From Roseiarcus sp031367195 (GTDB taxonomy: Bacteria > Pseudomonadota > Alphaproteobacteria > Rhizobiales > Beijerinckiaceae), in NCBI GenBank assembly GCA_031367195.1, contig JANLPL010000040.1:1-16433 (forward strand): a DNA stretch of 16,433 nt, given 5' to 3'. Positions 6,212 through 12,942 of this stretch are shown in pieces. Each line of letters opens with the position of its first letter. Positions within the stretch are counted from its first letter, which is position 1. The notes under the pieces are model-generated. The model was given only the letters and a program-made list of their open reading frames with translations, searched no databases and had not been told where the DNA came from. The position numbers were made by a program, and so were the translations under genes.

Positions 6212-7333
6212 ATGAAGAAGCATATTCTGATGGCCGGCTGCGCGAGCCTCGCGCTGCTCGGCGCGCTGGCGGTTACCCCGGCCTACGCCGTCGACCCTGA
6301 CGCTGCGCTTGCGGCAATGAAGACGCAAGTCTTCAGCGTCGGCCCCAATGGCGAAAAGGCGGTCTCGGCGTCGAGCGTGACGCTAACGCCTGACGAGCTG
6401 GCGCAAGTGAAGGCCAAGCACGCCAAGGCGGCGCTGGTGTTTCACTACAGCGGCAATGACTGGTCGAACGCGCAGGAAGCGGCGCTGAAGGCGCAATTCG
6501 CCGCCGAAGGCATCGAGGTCATCGCAACCACCGACGCTGGCTTCAAGCCGGAGAAGCAGGTCGCCGACCTCGAGACCGTGATGGCCAAGAAGCCAGACAT
6601 CATCGTCTCCATCCCGGTCGATGCCGTCGCCACCGCCGCCGCCTACAAGGCTGTCGCCGACAAGGGCGTCAAGCTGGTGTTCATGGACAATGTTCCCAAA
6701 GGCTTCACCGCCGGCAAGGAATATGTGAGCTCGGTGTCGGCCGACAATTACGGCAACGGCATTGCCGCCGCCCACCTGATGGCCAAGGCTCTCGGCAGCA
6801 AAGGCGAGATCGGACTTGTATTCCATGCCGCTGACTTCTTTGTCACCAAGCAGCGCTATGACGGCTTTAAGAAGACGATCGCCGAGAACTATCCCGACAT
6901 CAAGATCCTCGGCGAACAGGGTATCGGCGGACCTGACTTCTCCGGCGACGCGGAGAAGGCCGCAGGCGCGCTGCTCACCGGACACCCCAAACTGAACGCG
7001 ATCTGGGCGGTTTGGGACGTGCCGGCCGAAGGCGTGATGTCGGCGGCGCGCGCCGCGGGCCGCGACGATCTCATCGTCATCAACGAGGATCTCGGCGAGA
7101 ACGTCGCGATCGCCATGGCCAAGGGCGAGTTCATCAAAGGTCTCGCCTCGCAGCGGCCCTACGATCAGGGGACCACGGAGGCGATCCTTGCCGGTTATGC
7201 GCTGATCGGCAAGCCGGCGCCGGCCTATGTCGCACTGCCCGCCGCGCCGGTCACCAAGGACACGCTGCTGGCGAGTTGGCAGGAAATCTACCACCAGCCG
7301 CCGACCGACAAGATCAAAAAGAGCATGAAGTAA
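6212..7333 (+). CDS. Sugar ABC transporter, periplasmic substrate-binding protein (ribose/xylose-binding family)
   Basis: The 373-residue product captures the sugar in the periplasm for the importer encoded directly downstream. A Sec signal peptide is clear: MKKHI, a hydrophobic stretch LALLGALAV, and cleavage after AYA at residue 26, giving a mature start of VDPDA. The remainder is a type I periplasmic-binding fold with VSIPVDAVAT, FMDNVPKGF, YVSSVSADNYGNG, FHAADFFVTKQRYDGF, AVWDVPAEG, NEDLGENVA and ASQRPYDQGTTEA. These are typical of proteins feeding RbsA/RbsC-type transporters, but the ligand is unknown. Start ATG 6212 has GGAGG eight bases upstream. A Cys at residue 10 (MAGC) is too close to the N-terminus for a convincing lipobox. 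It is a paralogue of the signal-less protein at 2563-3561. A hairpin between its stop and the ATPase gene may raise its expression relative to the downstream genes. Confidence 0.92.
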   Translation: MKKHILMAGCASLALLGALAVTPAYAVDPDAALAAMKTQVFSVGPNGEKAVSASSVTLTPDELAQVKAKHAKAALVFHYSGNDWSNAQEAALKAQFAAEGIEVIATTDAGFKPEKQVADLETVMAKKPDIIVSIPVDAVATAAAYKAVADKGVKLVFMDNVPKGFTAGKEYVSSVSADNYGNGIAAAHLMAKALGSKGEIGLVFHAADFFVTKQRYDGFKKTIAENYPDIKILGEQGIGGPDFSGDAEKAAGALLTGHPKLNAIWAVWDVPAEGVMSAARAAGRDDLIVINEDLGENVAIAMAKGEFIKGLASQRPYDQGTTEAILAGYALIGKPAPAYVALPAAPVTKDTLLASWQEIYHQPPTDKIKKSMK

Positions 7334-7358
7334 CCCGAGGCTTTCCGCGCCAGCCCGA

Positions 7359-7386
7359 CGATCCGGCGGTCATCGCCGTCGGATCG
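7359..7386 (+). promoter_or_regulatory. Intercistronic hairpin between binding-protein and ATPase genes
   Basis: CGATC-CGGCG, loop GTCAT, CGCCG, a 3-base bulge TCG, then GATCG can fold into a stem of 10 pairs, 26 bases behind the binding-protein stop and about 20 bases before the ATPase start. There is no T-run, so it is more likely an RNA-stabilising or partial attenuation structure than a full terminator. Similar hairpins behind binding-protein genes often set the excess of that protein. Confidence 0.5.
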
Positions 7387-7408
7387 CGGGGTTCTCCAGG
7401 GGATTCGC

Positions 7409-8986
7409 ATGCAGCCCACCGACGCTGAAGCGCCACAACACCCGGTCGCGGTGCGGCTCACTGGAGTGTCAAAACACTTCGGCGGCGTGCGCGCGCTCGA
7501 TGACGTCGATCTCGAAGTGCTCGGCGGCGAGATTCATGCGCTGCTCGGCGAGAATGGCGCGGGCAAGTCGACGATCCTGAAAATTCTCAACGGCGTGCAT
7601 GCCCCCACGGCGGGGACGATCGAGGTCAACGGTGCGCCGCTCACCGAGCACACGCCCGATGCCGCAAAGCGCGCCGGCATCGGCATGATCTTTCAGGAAA
7701 TGAGCCTCGTGCCGACGCTCAGCGTGGCGCAGAACATTTTCCTCAACAACGAGATGAAAGACTCGCTCGGCCTCATCGACGATGCGAGCGCCGCAAAGCG
7801 CGCGCGCGCACTGTTCGCTACGCTCGGCGTCGACATCGATCCGATGGCGCTCGTCGCGGATCTGTCGGCGGGCCAGCGCCAACTGACGGAAATCGTCAAA
7901 GCAATTTCGCGCAATGTGAAAATCCTCATTCTCGACGAGCCGACTACCGCGCTGTCGGGCGGCGAGGTCGAGAAGCTTTTCACTTTTTTGCGCCGACTGA
8001 AATCCGAAGGCGTCGCGATCATCTACGTATCGCATCGCATGGATGAGATCACCCGCATCGCGGATCGCGCCACCATCCTGCGCGACGGACGCCATGTGAT
8101 CACCGCGCCAATGAGCGCGCTGACCCTCGACAAGATCATCGAATATATTGTCGGACGGCGCTCGCGCGGCTTTTCCGACGTGGCGCGCACCAACGCCACG
8201 CGGGGCGCGCCGCTCCTTGAGCTAAAAGGTGTCAGTGGACCGCGCAAGCCGCGCAATGTCGATCTTACCGTTTACGCCGGCGAAGTCGTCGGCGTGGCGG
8301 GCTTGCTGGGGAGTGGGCGCAGCGCATTGGCGCGCGTGCTGTTCGGCATCGACCCAAAGACGTCCGGCGAGATTCTCATCAAGGGAGTCCCCGTCGATAT
8401 CGGCAACCCGCGCGACGCCATCGCGCATGGCCTCGCGCTGGTGCCGGAGGACCGCCTGCGGCAGGGGCTCGTGCTGGAGCACAGCGTCGAGGTGAATTCC
8501 AGCATCTCCATCCTCGAGCGCCTCAGCAACTGGATTTTTGTGTCCCCCGCCCGCGCCCAGGCCGCCGCTGACAAGCAGATCGAAGCTTTGCGGATCAAGA
8601 CCTCATCGCGCGACGCCGCCGTGCGTACGCTGTCGGGCGGCAATCAGCAAAAAGTCGTGATCGCAAAATGGCTCAACACCGAGCCGGATGTGTTTATACT
8701 CGATGAACCCACCGGCGGCGTCGACATTGGCTCGAAGGCGGAGATCATCACGCTGGTGCGCGATCTGGCGGCTCGCGGCAAGGCAATTCTCGTCATCTCC
8801 TCGGAATTGTCGGAGCTGCTGACTGTCGCTGATCGCATCATCGTCATGGCGGACGGGCGCATCGCCAGCGAGACCGCGCGCAGCGCGTTCGACGATCCGG
8901 TTCCCGGCGACGATGTTGGCGAGCAACTTCAATATGCGGAACGCCAGCTTTCCACCCTCTTGCAGAAGGCGCATGCCCATGTCTGA
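7409..8986 (+). CDS. Sugar ABC transporter, double ATP-binding protein (RbsA/MglA/XylG type)
   Basis: The 525-residue protein contains two fused nucleotide-binding domains and would power sugar import at the inner face of the membrane. Domain 1 is complete: Walker A GENGAGKST at 47-55, signature LSAGQ at 152-156, Walker B ILILDEP at 172-178, and switch His209 in YVSHRMDE. Domain 2 has the degenerate P-loop GLLGSGRS (298-305, Arg in place of Lys) seen in this family, signature LSGGNQQK (408-415) and Walker B VFILDEP (428-434), so only one site is expected to be fully hydrolytic. Length is normal for the family (about 500). ATG 7409 is preceded by CAGGGG. Its last codons overlap the permease start, implying translational coupling. 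Confidence 0.93.
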   Translation: MQPTDAEAPQHPVAVRLTGVSKHFGGVRALDDVDLEVLGGEIHALLGENGAGKSTILKILNGVHAPTAGTIEVNGAPLTEHTPDAAKRAGIGMIFQEMSLVPTLSVAQNIFLNNEMKDSLGLIDDASAAKRARALFATLGVDIDPMALVADLSAGQRQLTEIVKAISRNVKILILDEPTTALSGGEVEKLFTFLRRLKSEGVAIIYVSHRMDEITRIADRATILRDGRHVITAPMSALTLDKIIEYIVGRRSRGFSDVARTNATRGAPLLELKGVSGPRKPRNVDLTVYAGEVVGVAGLLGSGRSALARVLFGIDPKTSGEILIKGVPVDIGNPRDAIAHGLALVPEDRLRQGLVLEHSVEVNSSISILERLSNWIFVSPARAQAAADKQIEALRIKTSSRDAAVRTLSGGNQQKVVIAKWLNTEPDVFILDEPTGGVDIGSKAEIITLVRDLAARGKAILVISSELSELLTVADRIIVMADGRIASETARSAFDDPVPGDDVGEQLQYAERQLSTLLQKAHAHV

Positions 8987-9944
8987 CGCCGCCGTGACCG
9001 CGACTCCTAGCGCCTCAATTTTCGCCAGCTGGCGCCAATACATCCCTTATCTCGGCTTCGTGCTGATCTTCGTCTTCTTCTCGGCCACGCTGTTCAACAA
9101 GGGCTTCCTCGACCCCAACAACCTGCTCAATATTCTGCGCCAGACCGCGATGATCTCGATCATGACGGTCGGCATGACCTATGTCCTGTCGGCGGGCGAA
9201 ATCGATCTGTCGATCGGCATGGTGGCGGGGCTGGCCTCGCTCGTCGTCGCGGTCGGCATGGATTGGTATGGCCCTTTCGTCGGCGTGCTCGCCGGCGTCG
9301 CAATCGGCTGCATCGTTGGGCTCATCAACGGCGTTCTGACAACGCGCGTCGGCATTCCCTCGTTCCTTACGACCCTCGCGATGATGGGTATCGCGCGCGG
9401 CACCGCGATGTGGATGACGCAGACCAAGTCCGTGCCGATTCTCGACGACGCCTATATCTGGACTTTTGGCGGCGGCAGTCTCGGACCTGTGCCGGTGCTG
9501 GTGATCTGGACCATCGCCATTGCGGTCGTCGGCCATATCGTACTGCGCCGCACGACCTTCGGGCGCCGCGTGCTGGCGACGGGCGGCAGCGAGACCGCGG
9601 CGCGCTATAGCGGCGTCGATACGCGCGCGATCAAGATGCGGGTGTTGGTTATCTCCAGCGTTCTGGCGGCGCTCGCTGGCATGCTCTACGCCGGGCGCCT
9701 GCATTCTGGACGCTTCCAGCTTGGCGAGGGCGATGAATTATCCGTCATCGCCGCCGCGGTGCTGGGCGGCACCAGCCTGTTCGGCGGCGCCGGCAGCGTC
9801 GTCGGTTCGATCGTCGGTTCGCTGATGATCGGCGTCATCAATAACGGCCTGTTGCTGATGGGGCTCGAATACAGCCAGCAGCTTATCGCACGCGGCGCCA
9901 TCATTATTGTCGCCGTGGCGATCAGCCAATCGCGCAAGCAATAG
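8979..9944 (+). CDS. Sugar ABC transporter permease (RbsC family)
   Basis: The 321-residue inner-membrane protein is made almost entirely of hydrophobic helices. The first clear one is LGFVLIFVFFSATLF at about 25-39 and the last ends near IIIVAVAI at 308-315, consistent with the 8-10 segments of this family. Family marks are GEIDLSIGMVAGL (73-85), the cytoplasmic coupling region FGRRVLATGGSETAARYSGVD (about 194-214), and IAAAVLGGTSLFGGAGSVVG (257-276). It forms the pore with the double ATPase upstream; only one permease gene is present, so it should act as a homodimer. The start is ATG 8979 or ATG 8973, both behind AGAAGG. Either overlaps the ATPase stop (TGA 8984), showing tight coupling. 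Confidence 0.92.
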   Translation: MSDAAVTATPSASIFASWRQYIPYLGFVLIFVFFSATLFNKGFLDPNNLLNILRQTAMISIMTVGMTYVLSAGEIDLSIGMVAGLASLVVAVGMDWYGPFVGVLAGVAIGCIVGLINGVLTTRVGIPSFLTTLAMMGIARGTAMWMTQTKSVPILDDAYIWTFGGGSLGPVPVLVIWTIAIAVVGHIVLRRTTFGRRVLATGGSETAARYSGVDTRAIKMRVLVISSVLAALAGMLYAGRLHSGRFQLGEGDELSVIAAAVLGGTSLFGGAGSVVGSIVGSLMIGVINNGLLLMGLEYSQQLIARGAIIIVAVAISQSRKQ

Positions 9945-9961
9945 CGTCAGAGGAGGCGGCA

Positions 9962-10267
9962 ATGAAACCATGCACCATTATTGGCAGGGTCGTCGGCAAG
10001 GATGAAACGCGCGACGAGCTGCGCAAGATCTTGACCGCGCAGGTGGCCCCCACCCGCGCCGAACCCGGCTGCATCAACTATGATTTCCATGTCGACGCGG
10101 ATGATCCCAACACCTTCATGTTCTACGAGAATTGGCGAAGCAAGGAGGATCTCGACACGCACCTGCAGACGCCGCACCTGCGGCCGTTGTTCGGCCGTCT
10201 CGCCGAACTGCTCGCGAGGCCGGTCGAAATCAAATTCTACACAATGCTGAGCCGTCGAGACTTTTGA
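9962..10267 (+). CDS. Small ABM-fold protein (putative quinol monooxygenase / YgiN-like)
   Basis: The 101-residue product has the antibiotic-biosynthesis-monooxygenase (ABM) pattern: an opening beta strand TIIGRVVGKDETRDELRKIL, then TRAEPGCINYDFHVDADDPNTFMFYENWRSKEDLDTHLQTPH, and a final strand VEIKFYTML. The E-PGC-x-x-Y, F-YE-W and H-x-x-TPH features are those of YgiN-like proteins, dimeric ferredoxin-fold enzymes acting without cofactors on quinols or related substrates. The same fold includes rhamnose mutarotases, so a role with a sugar or lactone is also possible. AGGAGG stands seven bases before ATG 9962. It lies 17 bases after the permease and 12 before the dehydrogenase subunit, so it belongs to the operon. 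Its job here is unknown. Confidence 0.8.
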   Translation: MKPCTIIGRVVGKDETRDELRKILTAQVAPTRAEPGCINYDFHVDADDPNTFMFYENWRSKEDLDTHLQTPHLRPLFGRLAELLARPVEIKFYTMLSRRDF

Positions 10268-10279
10268 GGGGACGGTAAG

Positions 10280-10921
10280 ATGAGCGACGACAGCTTCTTT
10301 AATCCGCGCCAGCGGGCGACCATCGAAGCGGCGATGGCGCGCATCATTCCTTCCGACGACATGCCCGGCGCGCGGGAGGCGGGCGCGGTGGATTTTCTCG
10401 ACCGCTATCTCTCCGGCATCGGCTACATCTACGCCCGGCCTGACGGCAGCGGTTTTGAGACGTTGGAAGGCAAGCGCGCGGAAGCCTGGCGGCGGCGCAT
10501 CGCGATATTGCGCCAGACATATCTGTCAGGCATCGAGGCGCTCGACGCGCTCGCACATAAGCTGTTCGGCGCGAACTTTGTCGCGCTGGGTGAACAACAA
10601 CAGGATGACTCACTGACGGCGCTGGAGCGCGCCGGCGCACAAGCCGCATCGGCGGGGGGAGCGCCGGGCGAAGGCCCCGCCCTGCAACAGACGTTGACGG
10701 AGACCGAGCTGGAATTTTTTCCCTTGCTGGTCATGCACGCGCGGCAAGGGTTTTACGCCGACCCGATCTATGGCGGCAACAAGGATCGCGCGGGCTGGCG
10801 CGCCATCGGCTTTCCGGGGCCGTCGTCGCTGATGGAGGTCTATACTGGCCGCTACAGCGCGCTGCAATGGTTCGCGCCGGGCGAGGCGGAGAAATATCTG
10901 GAGGCCAACCGTGACGCCTAA
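10280..10921 (+). CDS. Gluconate 2-dehydrogenase subunit 3-like protein, no export signal
   Basis: The 213-residue product begins FFNPRQRATIEAAMARIIPSDDMPGAREAGAVDFLDRYLSG, the family pattern of the small subunit (gluconate 2-dehydrogenase subunit 3) that partners GMC flavoprotein dehydrogenases. A second conserved part is FFPLLVMHARQGFYADPIYGGNKDRAGWRAIGFPGP. In many characterised complexes this subunit carries a Tat signal and ferries the flavoprotein to the periplasm. Here the protein starts directly with the domain and shows no twin-arginine leader or hydrophobic stretch, so the complex should stay in the cytoplasm. The region from about residue 105 to 140 (QQQDDSLTALERAGAQAAS, GGAPGEGP) is low complexity. 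ATG 10280 is preceded by GAGGGGACGG. Its stop overlaps the GMC start by 11 bases, strongly implying stoichiometric coupling. Confidence 0.85.
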   Translation: MSDDSFFNPRQRATIEAAMARIIPSDDMPGAREAGAVDFLDRYLSGIGYIYARPDGSGFETLEGKRAEAWRRRIAILRQTYLSGIEALDALAHKLFGANFVALGEQQQDDSLTALERAGAQAASAGGAPGEGPALQQTLTETELEFFPLLVMHARQGFYADPIYGGNKDRAGWRAIGFPGPSSLMEVYTGRYSALQWFAPGEAEKYLEANRDA

Positions 10922-12551
10922 GACGAAGCCACAGCGCGCCGACATCTGCATCATCGGCGCGGGCGCTTCGGGCGCCACCGCCGCCAAGGCGCTCAGCGAA
11001 GCCGGTATGAGCGTCGTCGGTCTTGAGCGAGGACCGTGGCGCACGCGAGAAACCTTTGGCGGCGATGAACTCGCCAATATCAATCGCTACAATCTGTGGC
11101 CGGACCCGCTGCTCAATCCACGCACGACGCGCACATCGAAGCACGACAAGTCGCGGGTAGAGTTGTTCTGCCCGGTGCCGCAAATGGTCGGCGGGGGAAC
11201 CGTGCATTGGCAGGGGTGGCTGCCGCGCTTCACGCCGGAGGATTTTCGCCTGCGCACAATCGCCGGCGACGTGAAAGGCGCGACCCTTGCCGACTGGCCG
11301 ATCGGCTATGACGAACTCGAGCCCTATTATTCGCGTATTGAATGGGCGTTCGGCGTCTCCGGGCAGACCGGCGCGAACAGGTTCGAGGGGCCGCGCAGCA
11401 GGAATTATCCTTGCCCGCCCCTGCCTGTTTCCCGTTATGCGGAGAAATTCAACAAGGGCTGCGCCGCGCTGGGCTGGAACTCGTTCCCCACGCCGCAGGC
11501 CGCCTTGTCGCGCTCCTTCAACGGCCGCAAGCCGACTGTGATCAGCGCCTTCGCACAGCAACACGGCGATCCGACGGGAACGCGTTCGAGCGCGCTGAAT
11601 GTGTTCATTCCCGACGCGGTGAAAACCGGCCGCTTCGATCTGCGCCCGGACTGCTATGTCCGCGAGCTCACGCTCGACGCAGCGGGCAACGTCAAGGCCG
11701 CGATCTATGAGGACGGCGACGGCGATCTCATCGAACAGGAGGCGGGCGCATTCATTCTCGCGTGCGGCGCCGTCGAAACCGCACGGCTGATGCTGTTGTC
11801 CAGGTCGGGCAGATTTCCGAATGGACTGGCCAACAGTTCCGATCTAGTCGGACGCAACGTGACGTTCCATGAATACAGCGCCGCGGTCGGCCTTTTCGAC
11901 GATCCAATCTACGCCTGGGCGGGCGGCGGTTATGTCAGCGCCTCCAGTTTCCAGTTCTACAATCACGACGCGAGCCGCGGCCACGTCAGCGGCGGGCATA
12001 TCGCTTGCGCGGGCGTCGGCATCCCGCTGCCGATCAACTGGCGCCTGCCCGACGCGCCAGCATGGGGCGCCGCGGCCAAGCAGAACGATCGCGACAATTT
12101 CAACCATTCCATGGCCGTGGCGATGGTGTTGCACGACATGCCTCAGCACGACAATCGCGTCGATCTGGACGACGAAGTGAAGGACGCCTGGGGACTGCCG
12201 GTTGCGCGCGTGACCCTTACACCGCATGAGAACGACTTGAAGCAAGGCCGTTTCCTCATCGACCGCGCCGGGGAGATTCTCGACGCCGCCGGGTCAAGGC
12301 GCGTGCAGAAAGTCTATGCCGAGCGGATAACAGGCAATTGCTCCCATCAGCATGGCACAGCGCGCATGGGCGATGATCCCGCCACATCCGTTCTCAACCG
12401 CTGGTGCCGCGCGCACGAAGTCGACAATCTCTATGCCGTCGATGGCTCGCCGTTCCCGACTGGCGCCGGCGCCAACCCAACTCTGACGATCATGGCGAAC
12501 GCCTGGCGGGTTGCGGAGAAGATTGTCGAACGGCGCGGCTCCGGGCGGTAG
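10911..12551 (+). CDS. GMC-family FAD-dependent oxidoreductase (sugar/gluconate dehydrogenase-like large subunit)
   Basis: The 546-residue flavoprotein would oxidise a hydroxyl of the sugar. It has the FAD-binding start ADICIIGAGASGATAAKAL (GxGxxG at 16-21), Glu39 for the FAD ribose, a glycine-rich GGGTVHWQGW block, ILACGAVETARLMLLS, the catalytic-site segment NCSHQHGTARMGDD (His479/His481), and the GMC C-terminal motif VDGSPFPTGAGANPTLTIMANA with Asn522. This architecture is that of gluconate, 2-ketogluconate and glucoside 3-dehydrogenase large subunits that pair with a subunit-3 protein. The start is GTG 10911 with GGAGG eight bases before, inside the end of the partner gene. No signal peptide is visible and no cytochrome c gene follows, so the electron acceptor is open (quinone, oxygen or another carrier). 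It is the last gene of the contiguous operon; a 391-base gap follows. Confidence 0.9.
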   Translation: MTPKTKPQRADICIIGAGASGATAAKALSEAGMSVVGLERGPWRTRETFGGDELANINRYNLWPDPLLNPRTTRTSKHDKSRVELFCPVPQMVGGGTVHWQGWLPRFTPEDFRLRTIAGDVKGATLADWPIGYDELEPYYSRIEWAFGVSGQTGANRFEGPRSRNYPCPPLPVSRYAEKFNKGCAALGWNSFPTPQAALSRSFNGRKPTVISAFAQQHGDPTGTRSSALNVFIPDAVKTGRFDLRPDCYVRELTLDAAGNVKAAIYEDGDGDLIEQEAGAFILACGAVETARLMLLSRSGRFPNGLANSSDLVGRNVTFHEYSAAVGLFDDPIYAWAGGGYVSASSFQFYNHDASRGHVSGGHIACAGVGIPLPINWRLPDAPAWGAAAKQNDRDNFNHSMAVAMVLHDMPQHDNRVDLDDEVKDAWGLPVARVTLTPHENDLKQGRFLIDRAGEILDAAGSRRVQKVYAERITGNCSHQHGTARMGDDPATSVLNRWCRAHEVDNLYAVDGSPFPTGAGANPTLTIMANAWRVAEKIVERRGSGR

Positions 12552-12942
12552 CGACACCCCGTGAGTTCTGGTCGATTAGAGCGGCGAAGCCACCGTAGGC
12601 GACTTTCGTCGGAGGCGAGATGGACGTTTTGGCGGCCTTGTGGCGTGGCTTCTTTGTCAGCGAAGCTGTCGATTTGCACTTGAATATCCGAGCGCGCGCA
12701 CGCACGCATCGATGCGGTTCTGGGCATTGCGATGGCGCCATCATATCAACTTGCGCTTCGGCCGCGCTAGACATGACGATGCCTTCTCACGAGGCTGACA
12801 TTGGCCTTGGCGTCTTGTCCGAATTGCATCGAATAGTTGGCGCGGCCTGTTGGCGGCTCTTTTGCCTAAGCGCCAGGACGGCTAAATCGTCGCCAGATTG
12901 GGCAATATTTGCTCGAATTAGAATTCCGACGCCGGCTATTTA
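12552..12942. other. 391-bp spacer, no recognisable gene
   Basis: The stretch between the GMC gene and the regulator has short open frames on both strands, but none shows a family pattern, a ribosome site or the codon bias of the neighbours. Close to the regulator start are two small inverted repeats, GCAA-TAT-TTGC (12902-12912) and GAATT-AG-AATTC (12915-12926), in AT-richer DNA. They may be regulatory sites. No clear terminator behind the GMC gene was seen. Confidence 0.5.
12902..12926. promoter_or_regulatory. Possible operator repeats upstream of the regulator gene
   Basis: GCAA-TAT-TTGC (12902-12912) and GAATT-AG-AATTC (12915-12926) lie 17-41 bases before the regulator ATG. The first resembles the GCAAATTGC half-sites of the palindrome at 14978-14992 but with two extra central bases. 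Autoregulation is inferred only. Confidence 0.3.

Noticed and set aside
6239..6241. Cys10 of the secreted binding protein as a lipoprotein site (MAGC)
   Set aside because: Only nine residues precede it and the hydrophobic core comes after it; cleavage after AYA at residue 26 fits better.
6383..7294. 303-codon minus-strand frame opposite the secreted binding protein
   Set aside because: Mirror of a well-supported gene; no motif, no ribosome site.
9015..9704. 229-codon minus-strand frame opposite the permease
   Set aside because: His/Asp/Arg-rich product typical of the antisense of a membrane protein gene.
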